64,000 bases of DNA from Adiantum capillus-veneris (Eukaryota; Streptophyta; Polypodiopsida; Polypodiales; Pteridaceae). Shown in pieces: positions 32,635 through 43,141 of this stretch. Both the position numbers and the translations under genes were made by a program. The stretch is from NCBI GenBank assembly GCA_014529385.2, contig CM043959.1, positions 15,204,309 to 15,268,308 of the forward strand, in the 5' to 3' direction. The notes beneath the pieces are model-generated. The model was not told the DNA's origin. It did no database searches and saw only the letters and a program-made list of their open reading frames with translations. The stretch's first letter is position 1. Every line of letters starts with the position of its first letter.

Positions 32635-33470
32635 CCAGACTCCACCAATCAAGCACTTCTGGATGACTACTGCCGGAGGTTTTGGGATACTTATTTGCTA
32701 GTGTCTTTGTTTCGGAAGATTACTTTGAAAGACCAGATTGAGCGGTTTTCTTGTGGTTTGCTAAAAAAAACTCGAGACTATTATCTAAACGAGAAGTCTG
32801 ACTCTATTCAGAGACTTATGCAACATGCTAAGGAACGATTTGGAACGCATGCCGGCTCATTGACTTATCCTACGGACAGAATAGTATCCACCTCAACAGG
32901 GCAAGAGACTGCGAGTGAAAAGAATGAATCACGAGAACTGGATGATAGCTCATCGCAGGATTTTGGAGAATCACATGGTGGCACATTCGAAGGTTCGGAC
33001 GAACTAAGGGAACCACATGCAAGTTCATCAGAGGATTCCGGAGAAAGGGCATCAGATGATAGTGTGTCTCAAGGTTCCGATGATTGAGATTGACGTGTCT
33101 AGGGGGGACAGGGGAAGCTAGCGAAGCTACCCACAAGTCCCAGGGTAAAAGGAAAGAAAGGACACATGGAATCAGTAGAGATCCCAGAGTTCCCCAGACC
33201 CACGATAAGATTTTTGAAGCGGATCAGTATGATCTAGATCTGGATATTTCTTTTGTGAAGGCGCAAGAGGCTCTTGAGAAGTCTCAAGTACGGCATAAGA
33301 AGGCAACCGACAAGATTCGACGCGACTTGCAGCTGAAGGAAGAAGATTGGGTGCTCTTGCTAGATGTGTGTAATCTAGTGCCTGGACACTTCAGTCAGTA
33401 TCTATTGAGCTAGTTTTTTTCCTTTGTCTGTTTTGTAGGCGTAATCTGTCAAAGGAGGCAGCAGAAGATG
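32635..33470 (+). pseudogene. J: gag C-terminal part fused to integrase C-terminal part
   Basis: LDDYCRRFWDTYLLVSLF and LKDQIERFSCGLLKKTRDYY match the capsid end of the gypsy gags in this window. A Ser/Asp/Glu-rich tail follows to 33087. At about 33190 the frame changes to integrase C-terminal sequence (THDKIFEADQYD, AQEALEKSQVRHKKATDK, LKEEDWVLL), then non-coding 3' sequence. Protease, RT and most of integrase have been deleted. It starts directly after LTR B3, so B3's element may have inserted in J's gag. Confidence 0.6.
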
Positions 33471-33605
33471 CAATGAAGACAAGAATTGGCTCGTGATCCG
33501 ATCGACACCTCGACTCCAATCTAGAACATCTGCAATGCCACATACAAGAAAAGTCCCTTGTGGAGAAGAGAGATCACTGAGGTAGAAAGAGAGGACATTT
33601 GAGAA

Positions 33606-33641
33606 TGAGAGAGAAAGAAAGAAAGAAAGAAAGATATATTA
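33606..33641. repeat. (GAAA)n microsatellite
   Basis: A run of GAAA-type repeats in non-coding sequence (33471-33846) between J and the LINE-like ORF. No other feature is seen there. Confidence 0.7.
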
Positions 33642-33846
33642 ACGTCCTGTCAAGGCCAAAACTGACCTATAGGACAGATCAAAAAACATCTTTGGTTACA
33701 ATCTACTTCGTGGTATCATTTGAAGAAAAGTGCATGTGGAATAAAAGAAACTAACTTCAAAGCTCTCATGACTCATGAGAGTTACATGTTACAATGGTAA
33801 TATCACCATGTGCATAAACGTGACTAGATGTGCATAAGTATCAAGT

Positions 33847-34634
33847 TCATGTCTTTGAAAGAGAGGGTGGACCCTTGAAATCTCTGATGATAGCTTTTCC
33901 TCCTCTATAGACCGCCCACTTGCCTTGCTTCCTTGCTTCTATGACCTTTCCTAGTTCCCCGACTCTATTATTTAATTGTAGTGGTGTCAACTCATCAAAA
34001 ATCCATACAGATGTGCCTTGTAGTGATTTAGTCTGCTTCATTACCTTGATCTTATCATTCATGTCATAATATCGAACTCTGGCCTGTTTCCCCTTAATTT
34101 GGATGTCAAAGGGATCACCAAGGTCGATAAAAGGTACCACTTTTTTAAGTCTTTCCTTAATAATGTCTATATCCAAGATGTATCCCTCAAGCTGCTCGTC
34201 TGTGTTGGTACCTACAGACCAACCTTCTGACAAACCCCCAATTCGAACATCATTTTCGAGGCTTTTGGCCCTTTCATTTTCTTTCAGAACTGATAGTACT
34301 TCACCGACAAAATTCTCAGATTTTACCTGAGTTTTCGTGCTTTCTTGTTGTGTTTCCTGTAATTTCTGAGTTGCTTCTTGGGCCGCTTCTTGAATCTCCT
34401 GCTTGTTCTTGATGTCCTGCAATTGAGCTTCAAGGCCTGCAATCCTTGTTTCTTGACACTAGCAATCTTTGTTTCCTTGTGTGTCAATTCCGTCCTAAGG
34501 GTTGAGACCTCCTTCTGCAATTTTATCGATTCTCCCATGATGAAAATCTCCCATGGGTTTTGGGGCTTGATTAGGGGTGAGACGGAGGTTGGGTTCGAGA
34601 CCATTGCTGCAGATGTTTTTGGTTTTAGGGCCAT
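33847..34634 (-). pseudogene. Non-LTR element ORF1p-like protein (coiled coil plus RNA-binding-like domain)
   Basis: The main frame 34422-33847 starts in a Gln/Glu/Lys-rich coiled coil (QEIQEAAQEATQKLQETQQ). It continues with VRIGGLSEGWSVGTN, ARVRYYDMNDKIKVMKQ, SVWIFDELTPLQLNNRVGEL and EARKQGKWAVYRGGKAIIRDF. This coil-then-domain layout resembles L1 ORF1p / transposase_22 proteins, not the DUF4283 type at 7915. The N-terminal part (MALKPKTSAAMVSN, from 34634) is in another frame, joined by an indel near 34440. An endonuclease or RT was not found beside it. The family assignment is from memory of motif style. Confidence 0.55.
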
Positions 34635-34664
34635 ATTCCTGAGCAAGGGGGGGTGTCGTATCAA

Positions 34665-34906
34665 ACCCTAAACAATTAGGATCCCCCCCTCCCCCCTTGG
34701 GGGGTACACTAAAGGTAAAGGTAAGTCTCCCCGGCTGCTAGAAAATTGACGAACTGGGATGCTGCCGAAAGGGGGCTGCTGGCTGACAGTGGTCGACGAC
34801 GAGGGGGCTGCTGGCTGACAGTGGTCGACGACGAGGGACTGCTGGCCGACTGTGGGCGACGGGCTGAGCCTGCAGATGGGCCTGAAGCTGAGGCAACGGG
34901 CTGTGC

Positions 34907-34948
<42 letters not shown>

Positions 34949-35790
34949 CTCTCCATGCTAATAACAAGCGCCTCATACAAGTGACCAAGGGTGGTCTGGC
35001 ATAGAACTATCATGCCCAATGGATAGGCTCGCTGGGTACATTCAATTGCAATTGCTTCTGAGACTGCCAACTACTCCTACACACGAAACCACTAGCAATA
35101 ACTGGGAAACCAGTGAACAAGCACGAGGACGGTAAGTATAGATCTCCTCTTGACAAAGGTAGAAATGCCCTGAGGATCACACGATCTAGCACTGCCGCTC
35201 CGGGTGCATAGGGAAAAGATTGCAGCAGATGTGGAAGGGCAACTGCGTGTCTGACCAGCTGCCCATCCTACTGCACACCTCCCCGTCCTCTGCTCAACGC
35301 TGGTTGCCCAAAAACGCAACCATGGGAGGCTACCCAAAAACGCTAGGGCTCCCTCACACTCGCTGCCTGCCAGCCAAGTCAAAACTCTAGGGCTGGTCTC
35401 TAATCGCAAGCCCTCTGGGGTGCCCCAAGGGAGGGCGTCCACCCTACTGAGCCTAAATCGCAATGATGTGAGACCCCCCCTGCCTGCCTATATAGGCTTT
35501 GGCCCACGCTGCCCGACCCAACATCTGCCCCCCCACGACCAACAAAATAGAGAAAATTGTTGAAGGGGGGCCACAGGGCATTTGGGAGCACCTGGGAAGC
35601 ACGGAAAAATTCCTATGTGCCTACAAGAGCCTAACTGGCCATGGAACCAAGCCAAGACCCAAGCTACACATGGCTAAACACAACCTAACATGAGAAGACA
35701 ATCTCACACTCGCCGGGCACAGCCACAAAACAACCCTCACTCCCTAACACCTGTCCTTGGGAGCAACTGGGACCGACTATACAAATCCAG
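34665..35790. other. No gene recognised; GC-rich repeat and (GA)n run
   Basis: A 26-bp-type repeat (GGCTGCTGGCTGACAGTGG-TCGACGACGAGGG, 34776-34845) and a (GA)n microsatellite (34907-34948) occur here. The 35300-35500 part has AAAAACGC motifs similar to those in C LTRs. Long frames on either strand look compositional. It may be a decayed LTR, but ends are not visible. Confidence 0.35.
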
Positions 35791-35799
35791 AGAGATGCC

Positions 35800-37350
35800 T
35801 GAACTCTTAACATATTTGAGGGCGATTGCTCTAGGTTTGGTTTTCTCGGTATCTTCTTTTTAAAAGATCACTTTTAAGTAGTAGGTTGAGCGATTTTGTT
35901 GCGGCCTCCCAAAAGAGATTCGAAAGTATTGCCTGAAGTAAAGTCCGCATTCAGAGACTTATGGGACATGCCAGCACCCTAACCAATCCTACGGGCAAGT
36001 TAGCTCAACGAAGCAAGAGTCTTCCAAGGGAAAGTAGAATCATAAATTGACAGAAGAGCAGCATGATGAGTAGTTCAAAGAGGGCAAGTGTTATGGCTGC
36101 CATGAACAAGGACATGTCTTCTGGGAATGTCCTGAGAAAGAACCAAGGGAACCAACTAATAGTTCATCAGAGAGTTTCGAAGAACCAAGGGAATCAATTG
36201 ATAGTTCATCAAAGAATTACGAAGATTTAAATTGATGCACTCGTGGACAGGGGATGTCCAGACACTCTCAAAGTACCCCTTCATGAGCTTATTCCGAAAA
36301 ACAATTACGTTCTCTAAGCAATCAGCATGGCCGAATCAAAAGATAGCAACGACTCTATTCCACCCGAGAACTCGATAGCAGTTCTCAAAGAGAAGTTAGC
36401 AGTACTTTCAATAAGCCTCACATTAATCAATACTTGCTTGGAGCAGTTGCAGACGCAAACTTCTTCACAGACTCACCATGCAGCTTCTCGGACTCCCCAT
36501 GCTACTCTTTCAAAGCTTCTATGGACGAACACGAAAAATTGGACCCAATTGCTGAGGTAGACATTCGTGAACTTCTTTATAAAAAATTTAGTACTACACA
36601 CAAAGAAGAAATTGGATGTTAAGTTGCTATAGCCTTACAATGGTCGCCCCGACAAGCACATGTTGAACCAATAGCTGTTCAAAATGGAAGTCTACTTGTC
36701 CAACACGGATTTAGTAGAGAGCGAAAAGGTAGCACTTGCTAGTACTCTCTTGAGAGACACACTGTTTGTTTGGTGGCAATGACGGGTTGCTGATGGCAAA
36801 CACACACCTTCTTGAGACAAATTCCAGCACTCTATTCACAAGGCGTTTGAACTTGCTAATGCAGTTTTCCTGTCCGGTCCTCTCTCCACCGCCTGAGCCA
36901 AATTCATAGCACGATCATAGAGAATGCTATAGCCAAAATTCTCAGTTCAAGCAGCAAGCAACAGCACTCAAATAGTTGGACACAATGGTTTGCCAACTCA
37001 GAAGACGTTTCACTTATATGATGTGGAGTTAGAAGATGGATCATTTTTTAACTTGTGATGAGACAGTTCAACAGTTGCAGTTTGGTGTTCAAAATTATGC
37101 AAAACAACTGGATTTTGAAGTCATGCCTTTATCTTACTATGACATGGTTCTTGGTCAGCATTGGTTGTTCCAATATGATCCAGCTATTAGCTTTAAAGGT
37201 CTCGTTCAATGATGGACGTGAATTGATTTTACACGGGCTTTATCATGTGAAACAAATGATTCAAGCCTCACGTGTACAAGTCAAACAGCATGATACAATG
37301 GATATGATTTCTGATGCGGATGCAAAAACTATTGTTGATGAATTTTTAAT
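35800..37350 (+). pseudogene. Decayed gypsy gag and retropepsin
   Basis: Gag-like sequence near 35860-35960 is similar to J. A later gag segment around 36680-36880 reads KMEVYLSNTDLVESEKVALAS and DTLFVWW. The protease C-terminal half is clear at 37060-37210: LDFEVMPLSYYDMVLGQHWLFQYDPAI. Many stops and frameshifts interrupt all parts. No LTR is linked to it. Confidence 0.6.
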
Positions 37351-37859
37351 TCATTAACTTCTCTTGAATCAATTGATGAAAACAAAGATGATTTCGTGCA
37401 AAAAGTTGTTCCAAGTGATACTTTGTTACCAGATAAAGATAAAGATATAGTCACAGATTCTGTTATGCTTTCTTTGATTCTTTGATGGACAATGATGTAC
37501 CAATTGTAAGTCATGACATGATAGTTTTTGAAGATGATTCTGAAGAATTTTGGGATTGATTATTGGAAGATGATTGCAGTCTCAATCAAAAATCCTCTCC
37601 AATGATTAGTAAAGTTGAAGTTACCCCCTTTGAAGAATGCCTTAAGAAGATTTCCTCTTTGCCAAATGTTTCGAAGTTATTGGAAGTTTTTCAACCAGAA
37701 GTCTTGCGTCACATGAAAGATTTGAAGCTCACTCTCTTGTTGCAATCAACCTGATTAAGCCACATTCCTTTGAATGATGCAATAACATGGGATTTACTAG
37801 TCTAAGCAAAACGGTTTCATAAGAAGAAAAAGTTCAAGACAAAGGCTCTAGATAACTCA
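37351..37859 (+). pseudogene. Acidic spacer ORF remnants after the protease
   Basis: Short frames rich in Asp, Glu, Ser and Lys (SLESIDENKDDF, IVFEDDSEEFWD, and 37563-37754 VTPFEECLKKISSLPNVS) continue downstream of the protease. I do not recognise them. Confidence 0.35.
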
Positions 37860-39420
37860 AAGACTAAAGATTTTTCCACTTTTGATGTGGGCAGTTATGG
37901 TAAAGTCTATCTTGGAAATAATCATGCTTGCACGATTGATGGAATAGGCACATGCATGAAGCTTTCCATCTTCATTGCATCACCTAGGTCACAAGGAACA
38001 CATAGATTGTATTGTACCAAGTCTCTCTTGATGGGAGAATCTATAATACAAACGCCTTTTGGAGGGGGGACCGGCTCCAAGTAATCGGGTCCTCAACTAT
38101 TGTCATGTTCTCTATTACTCTCTCTTGCAAAATTATTATTCATGCCAGGTTAATTAAGTACTATGTTTATGTTGCTACCATCAATTAATTTCACGCTCTA
38201 TGTTCTCAAAGTAATCTCACAAAAATGCTCACTCTAATTCTCTTAATTACGCTATTCTCAAAGTTCATAGGCCATTTCCATTACATTGTGTGTTTATGTG
38301 CATGTGTGTGATTATGTGTGTGAGTGTGTGCGTGCGCGCACGAGAAGAGAAGGATAGGGCACTCACATGCAGCCTATGTGAGCAAAAAACACTTGAGAAA
38401 ATGTCGCCAAATATGCAAAAAAAACACACACATTTTGACACACACACACATACACACAAAAACGAACAAATCTAACATAAACTTCAAAAAGAATCTTACC
38501 TTGTTGATGCAGGGGAGTATGTGAGTGGATATCCCAAGCCCTAAGAGCTTTGCAACAACAGATCTAAAGCTTGTGAGGAGGAGGAGTGCAAGACGACACC
38601 CAAAAAATGGGGAGAAAATGTAGAAAGAAACCGCGGGTTCTGTTTTTGCAGGCACCGTTGTTGGTGCAACTTGATATGCATGGTTATAACACCATTTTCA
38701 ATGGTGGTACTTGGAAGCTCACAAAAGGTGCTTTGCAAATTTAAGGACACAAAGAAGAGGCACACTTACTTCTTGCATTGCAAAGCCTTACCAGGCAAGT
38801 TTGTTGCTATAGTAGAGATTGGGTCTCACTTGGAACTTTAGTCTTTGGCACAAAAGATTAGGCCCATATGAGCAAGAAAGGACTTGATATTCTTTTCTCT
38901 TGTGTTAATACTTAAGGCTTAAAGCTTGATTTTTGTAATGAATGCCAATATGGAAAGCAAGTGAAAAATTCCTATTGCTCCGGTGTCTCTCGCAAATCTA
39001 ATCATTTTGATCTTGTACATTCTGATGTGTGTAGCACGCCTGTAAAGAGTATGGGTGGTGCTACGTATTTTGTTTCCTTTGTTGATGATTTCTCTAGGAA
39101 AATATGGGTTTATTTACTGAATATAAGTGATACGTTTGCTTCTTTGAAAACTTTTCATGCATTTGTGACTATCCAAACAGGTAGAAAGTTGAAATGCTTG
39201 TGTACAGCCAATGGGGGTGAGTTCGCATCCGCTGAATTTGTTAAGTTTTGCCAAGAAAATGGTATCAAGAGGGAGCTATCAGCCCCTTATAATCCCTCGT
39301 CTAATGGTGTGGCTGAGCGATATAACAGGACGTTGTGTGAGAGGGTCGATGCATGTTTTCCACCGCTAATCTTCCTCAAGGTTTTTGGGGATAGGCACTT
39401 AAAACTGTAGTTCATGTTTG
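37860..39420 (+). pseudogene. Ty1/copia relic: protease end, pre-integrase zinc domain, integrase
   Basis: GKVYLGNNHACTIDGIGTC (about 37905-37960) is the conserved segment after copia protease. The pre-integrase zinc domain follows at about 38820-38960 (H and H in WHKRLGHM-like frame, then FCNECQYGKQ). The integrase frame is 38961-39410 with HSDVCSTPVKSMGG, FVDDFSRKIWVYLL and NPSSNGVAERYNRT (catalytic Glu). It is truncated before RT by element H at 39473. Between about 38090 and 38640 the coding sequence is interrupted by a non-coding insert with (GT)n and (CA)n tracts. Confidence 0.8.
38090..38640. repeat. Non-coding insert with (GT)n/(CA)n tracts in the copia relic
   Basis: Sequence between GGAGGGGGGACCGGC and TGCAGGCACCG has no coding match to copia. 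It holds GT-rich (38285-38340) and CA-rich (38425-38460) microsatellites. Ends and target duplication are not defined. Confidence 0.4.
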
Positions 39421-39472
39421 CAATCGTTCACCCCACACACTCTTGAAAGCTGGCATCCTTGAAGAGGTTTGG

Positions 39473-40529
39473 TGAAACCGGCCCCTAGGGAGGTGGACTT
39501 TAACTTTCGCCTAAATCTTTACTTGATAAACTTTACTTGACTTAACGACACAGAGAAACTTCACAAATAAACCTGTGACTTGAATTAACACTTAACACAA
39601 AGCACAGCCTGGGAGCTAGAGTGCTTCCAAGCAGACAGTGACACCCTGTAGGCCCCAAAGATTGGCGCCCCTTTCCGTATTTCTTTATTCTTATAAAAAC
39701 TTGGGAGAAAACCCGCAAGTTCCTACGAGCTGTCCCGCTTTTACCAAGCTGAAATTAGACCACTCTAGCCCGATTTCGGCAACATAACCGCAGTAGGAGG
39801 CTTTACGAACAAAATCCCCATGCAAAAGGTGACTTTCCCGACGCATACGAGCACTTTCCCAAACCTGGCAAGAACCTGCAGCACACTGAATTCTCTGTTT
39901 TCTGCCCTGAAAATGCACCAACACACCTGTATAGCGATCCCATCGCTTCCCTGAAGCTCCTGGGGGTATTAGGGATCAATTAGGACCGAAACCCTAAACC
40001 TGCAAAAATACACAGAAGGCTGTAATTTACTGTTTCCGGCTCCATTCGCATGCGGTTGCATCCGTAGCAAGCCCTCGAGCTCCCGCACCTGTAGGGCTAC
40101 TTGCCCTTTGAATCGGACGAGATTTCTCGCGTGAAATCTCTTCGAATTCACCTGTACCTGCAAGGAAGAGGCTCTTGCCTCGGCAATCACGAATGAACCC
40201 ACACAACTATACATACACATGAAAAGCCCTCGAGCGGGGCATCATGATTCTGTATTCAAAGGGGAGAGAGATGCACGAGAGCGGAATCATCATGCTACAT
40301 AGAGCAAGGGAGAAGGCAAGCTTTCCATTAAAGTTGTGATCACTTGCACCCACTACTCACTCACACAATAGTTCACAATGAAGAAATTTCAGCCTCCTCT
40401 CTCAGCTTGGGGGCCCCCTCTTCATGCTGAGTTTGGCAAAATGGTATGGAGCCGCCAAGTGTCCACTTTGCCTCTTTTGAGTTAATTTCCTAGTACCCAC
40501 CAACTTATAAGTGTCGCGTGGGGTGAAAC
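39473..40529 (-). repeat. H 3' LTR, distal part
   Basis: Left edge TGAAACCGG (minus ...CCGGTTTCA). Block GGCGCCCCTTTCCGTATTTC at about 39665-39690. It stops at GAAAC (40525-40529), which is repeated after F at 49450-49454. Homologous to 51632-52600. Confidence 0.85.
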
Positions 40530-41116
40530 TGTAACAAACTGCTGATGTGTTGACTTACTGAAGAACGGAGCTGCCGGCCGAGGGGCCTAAACCCTAGAAG
40601 AAGCAGAAGCAACAGAAGAAGCAACAACAGATTTCCCGAAAACTACGTAGCTGTTGATGACGTGGCAGATTTTCAAAAAATACGTTGGCTGTTGACGTGG
40701 CAAGCTGTACGGATTTCCGCGTTGTGTGCTGGCTGATGACGTGGCAGGCTGTACAGATTTCCGTACATTACGCTGGCAGCTTTTGGCATTGCTTTTTGGA
40801 CCAGAAGCTTTTGAGTTTGAAGGCTTTTCACTGTAATTGCTATTTAGGCCAAGGGCCTTTAAATATGAGATTAGGGGTCGTTCTCTGGCATGCTTCCTGG
40901 AGAAGGTGCAGAGTATGGAGTACGGCTTGTACTGTGTTGATGCAATATAAAGAAATCCCGAAAGGGGCGCCAAGGTTTGGGGCCAATACTCTTTGGGATG
41001 GAATTCCGCCACTCCGTGTCGCGTGTCGTTTCTCTCTCAGTTCAGTTGTTATTGAAGTGCTAAACGTCTATTCAGTCTATTCTTTTCTATTGGCACATGG
41101 TGCCCGTCTTGTAACA
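40530..41116 (+). repeat. F 5' LTR
   Basis: 587 bp, TGTAACAAAC ... CTTGTAACA. Three perfect TGACGTGGCA boxes (40658-40667, 40693-40702, 40737-40746) precede a TTTAAATAT promoter-like box (40858-40866). Block ATATAAAGAAATCCCG then AAAGGGGCGCC lies at about 40945-40972. Confidence 0.85.
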
Positions 41117-41117
41117 G

Positions 41118-41129
41118 TGGTATCAGAGC
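41118..41129 (+). promoter_or_regulatory. PBS of F
   Basis: TGGTATCAGAGC, exact initiator-Met type, one base after the LTR end. Confidence 0.9.
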
Positions 41130-41198
41130 ATCAGGCGTGTGCTTTTTTGAAAGCATATTGGTCCCACAAAAGAGCAGACAGAACAAACCAGAGACTTA

Positions 41199-41450
41199 TG
41201 GAAATTTATTCGAGGTATCTTCGCCCTCCAACAAACTAGAGACTTATGGAATTTATTCAAGGTATCTTCGCCCTCCAACCCGGGCTTATTGGAATTTATT
41301 CGAGGTATCTTCGCCCTCCAACGCGGGCTTATTAGCCACTCCATTGGAATTTATTCGAGGTGTCTTCGCCCTCCAACCCGGGCTTATTAGCCACTCTATT
41401 GGAATTTATTCGAGGTATCTTCGCCCTCCAACCCGGGCTTATTAGCGACT
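41199..41450 (+). repeat. Tandem repeat in F leader
   Basis: Five imperfect copies of GAATTTATTCGAGGTATCTT plus CGCCCTCCAACC, starting near 41200, 41248, 41291, 41345 and 41401. Unit length varies from 43 to 56 bases, so no single reading frame is kept. That argues for an RNA or spacer role, not a protein repeat. Confidence 0.8.
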
Positions 41451-43012
41451 CCCACCCTTACTTCATCGCGCATCGGGCGCGCTCCCGTCTTCACCACTCA
41501 TGTCTTACAGGGCATAAGCCATTAAGATCACTTGCAAGAGAGGGATCCAAGATTTGTTTCGAGCTGCTGTTTTTCTCGAAGACAGTACCATGCAGATGTT
41601 GATAGCTACCAAGCCGCACACTTTCAAGAACTTGGCAAACTTTCAAGAAAAATTTTGCCCGAAGTTATATGGTTTCTGGCATCTTCCTTGGGAGTGCGCC
41701 TTCTGGCAGAATGGGGTATCCTGAAATGCTTGCCATGGAAACCCTAGCAGATTACAACTTGAAATTTCTCGACATCTCTCAGTAGATGTCTCTTCACAAG
41801 CAGATGACCTTGGAGATTCGGCGCGATTGCTATCTTGGGACTACCATCGCCGCCAGAGGAACATTGTTTGTCCAAGAGCTGATGGACCATGCTGTGCTCG
41901 GCTACAACCTTATGGAAGAAATCTAACCCTAATTTTTTGAGCAGGTTTCAGGATGGAAAGGCAATCGACTTTTCGAGCTCGGCTGATGTCGAGATTGCTT
42001 TTTAAGTTTGAATTTCGTTTTAGTTCTGTTTGAGAACTTGTTTGGTGATCCTGTTTGGAATTTGTTTGAAATGGATGGTATCTGTTTTGTACCAGCCTTG
42101 GTGCCGATTTGAATTGTTTGGCTCTGGTTTTTAATACTGGTTTCATTGATTGGTGATTGTACTCCTGGGTGGAGAAGTGAGAAATACTGTTTTGATATGG
42201 AACGACACAGGCTGATGCCTTGGGAGCGTTTGGTTGTATGTTTGAAAACCTCGGAACGACGCACGCCGATGCCTGGGGAGCGTTCTCTTGTATGCTTGAA
42301 CCTCTAAGCGACGCAGACTGCGGTCTGGGGAGCGTTTGGTTGTACAGTCCTCTGAGCTCATGCCTCGGACCTTTTTAGGTTATTTACGGGGGGAGTGACG
42401 AGGTAGTCATTGAGTAGCTTCATACCGCAGACTGTTTGTCTCGGGGGAGTGCTCAGCAGCGCTGTTTGTTGTGTTTTGTAACATACATATGTAAGCATTT
42501 GTGTTGCATTGTGATGTGCCAATTACTAAATATTCCTAATTGGATGAGATTGCCTGGGTATGTAATTTTAGTGCATCAAGACACCCGTGGAAGATCAGTA
42601 CGGTCTGGGTGTGATGGCTAATTTTACTACGCCGAAAAATCAAGAGTTCCAATCTGGACGAAAGGAGAAGCTAACTTCTTGATCAAAAGAGCTTGATGTC
42701 CAAGTACATTATTCCCTAATTGGGAGGAGATTGCCTGGGTATGTAATTTTAGTGCATCAAGACACCCGTGGAAGATCAGTACGGTCTGGGTGTGATGGCT
42801 AATTTTACTACGCCGAAAAATCAAGAGTTCCAATCTGGACGAAAGGAGAAGCTAACTTCTTGATCAAAAGAGCTGAAAGGAGAAGCTAACTCCTTCATCA
42901 AAAGAGCCGAAAGGAGAAGCTACCTCCTTAACAAAAAGAGCAGACTGATTGTCCCTTGGAATGACCCTCGGAAATTTTTTGAGCTAACTTGAGTTGTTTT
43001 GCAGATATGCTA
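41451..43012 (+). other. F internal non-coding region with further repeats
   Basis: Short frames (41532-41747 and others) show no motif. Around 42198-42345 three ~48-base repeats carry GACGCA, GATGCCT and GGGAGCGTT. A 181-bp tandem duplication runs from about 42533 to 42872, followed by ~33-base repeats of GAAAGGAGAAGCTAAC (42839-42945). Confidence 0.7.
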
Positions 43013-43049
43013 TAATCGCGGACGATTACTCTCTTTCAAGAAGGGGAGA
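43013..43049 (+). promoter_or_regulatory. Hairpin and PPT of F
   Basis: TAATCG-CGGA-CGATTA (43013-43028) then CTTTCAAGAAGGGGAGA and the 3' LTR start at 43050. Same layout as in E and D. Confidence 0.75.
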
Positions 43050-43141
43050 TGTAACAAACTGCTGACGTGTCGACCTAGTGAACAACGGAGCTACCGGTCG
43101 AGGGACCTAAACCCTAGAAGAAGCAAAAGCAACAGAAGAAG
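43050..43141 (+). repeat. F 3' LTR, first part
   Basis: TGTAACAAACTGCTGACG ... ends with AGAAG (43137-43141), the target site of C2. It continues at 48980. Confidence 0.85.

Noticed and set aside
35092-35591. Minus frames of 63-123 codons
   Set aside because: GC-rich stretch with no motif, no start context and no matching copy elsewhere in the window.
38265-38475. Cys/Val- and Thr/His-rich frames
   Set aside because: Translations of GT/CA microsatellites.
41199-41450. CRISPR-like array
   Set aside because: Units are adjacent imperfect repeats of unequal length without unique spacers, inside a plant LTR element.
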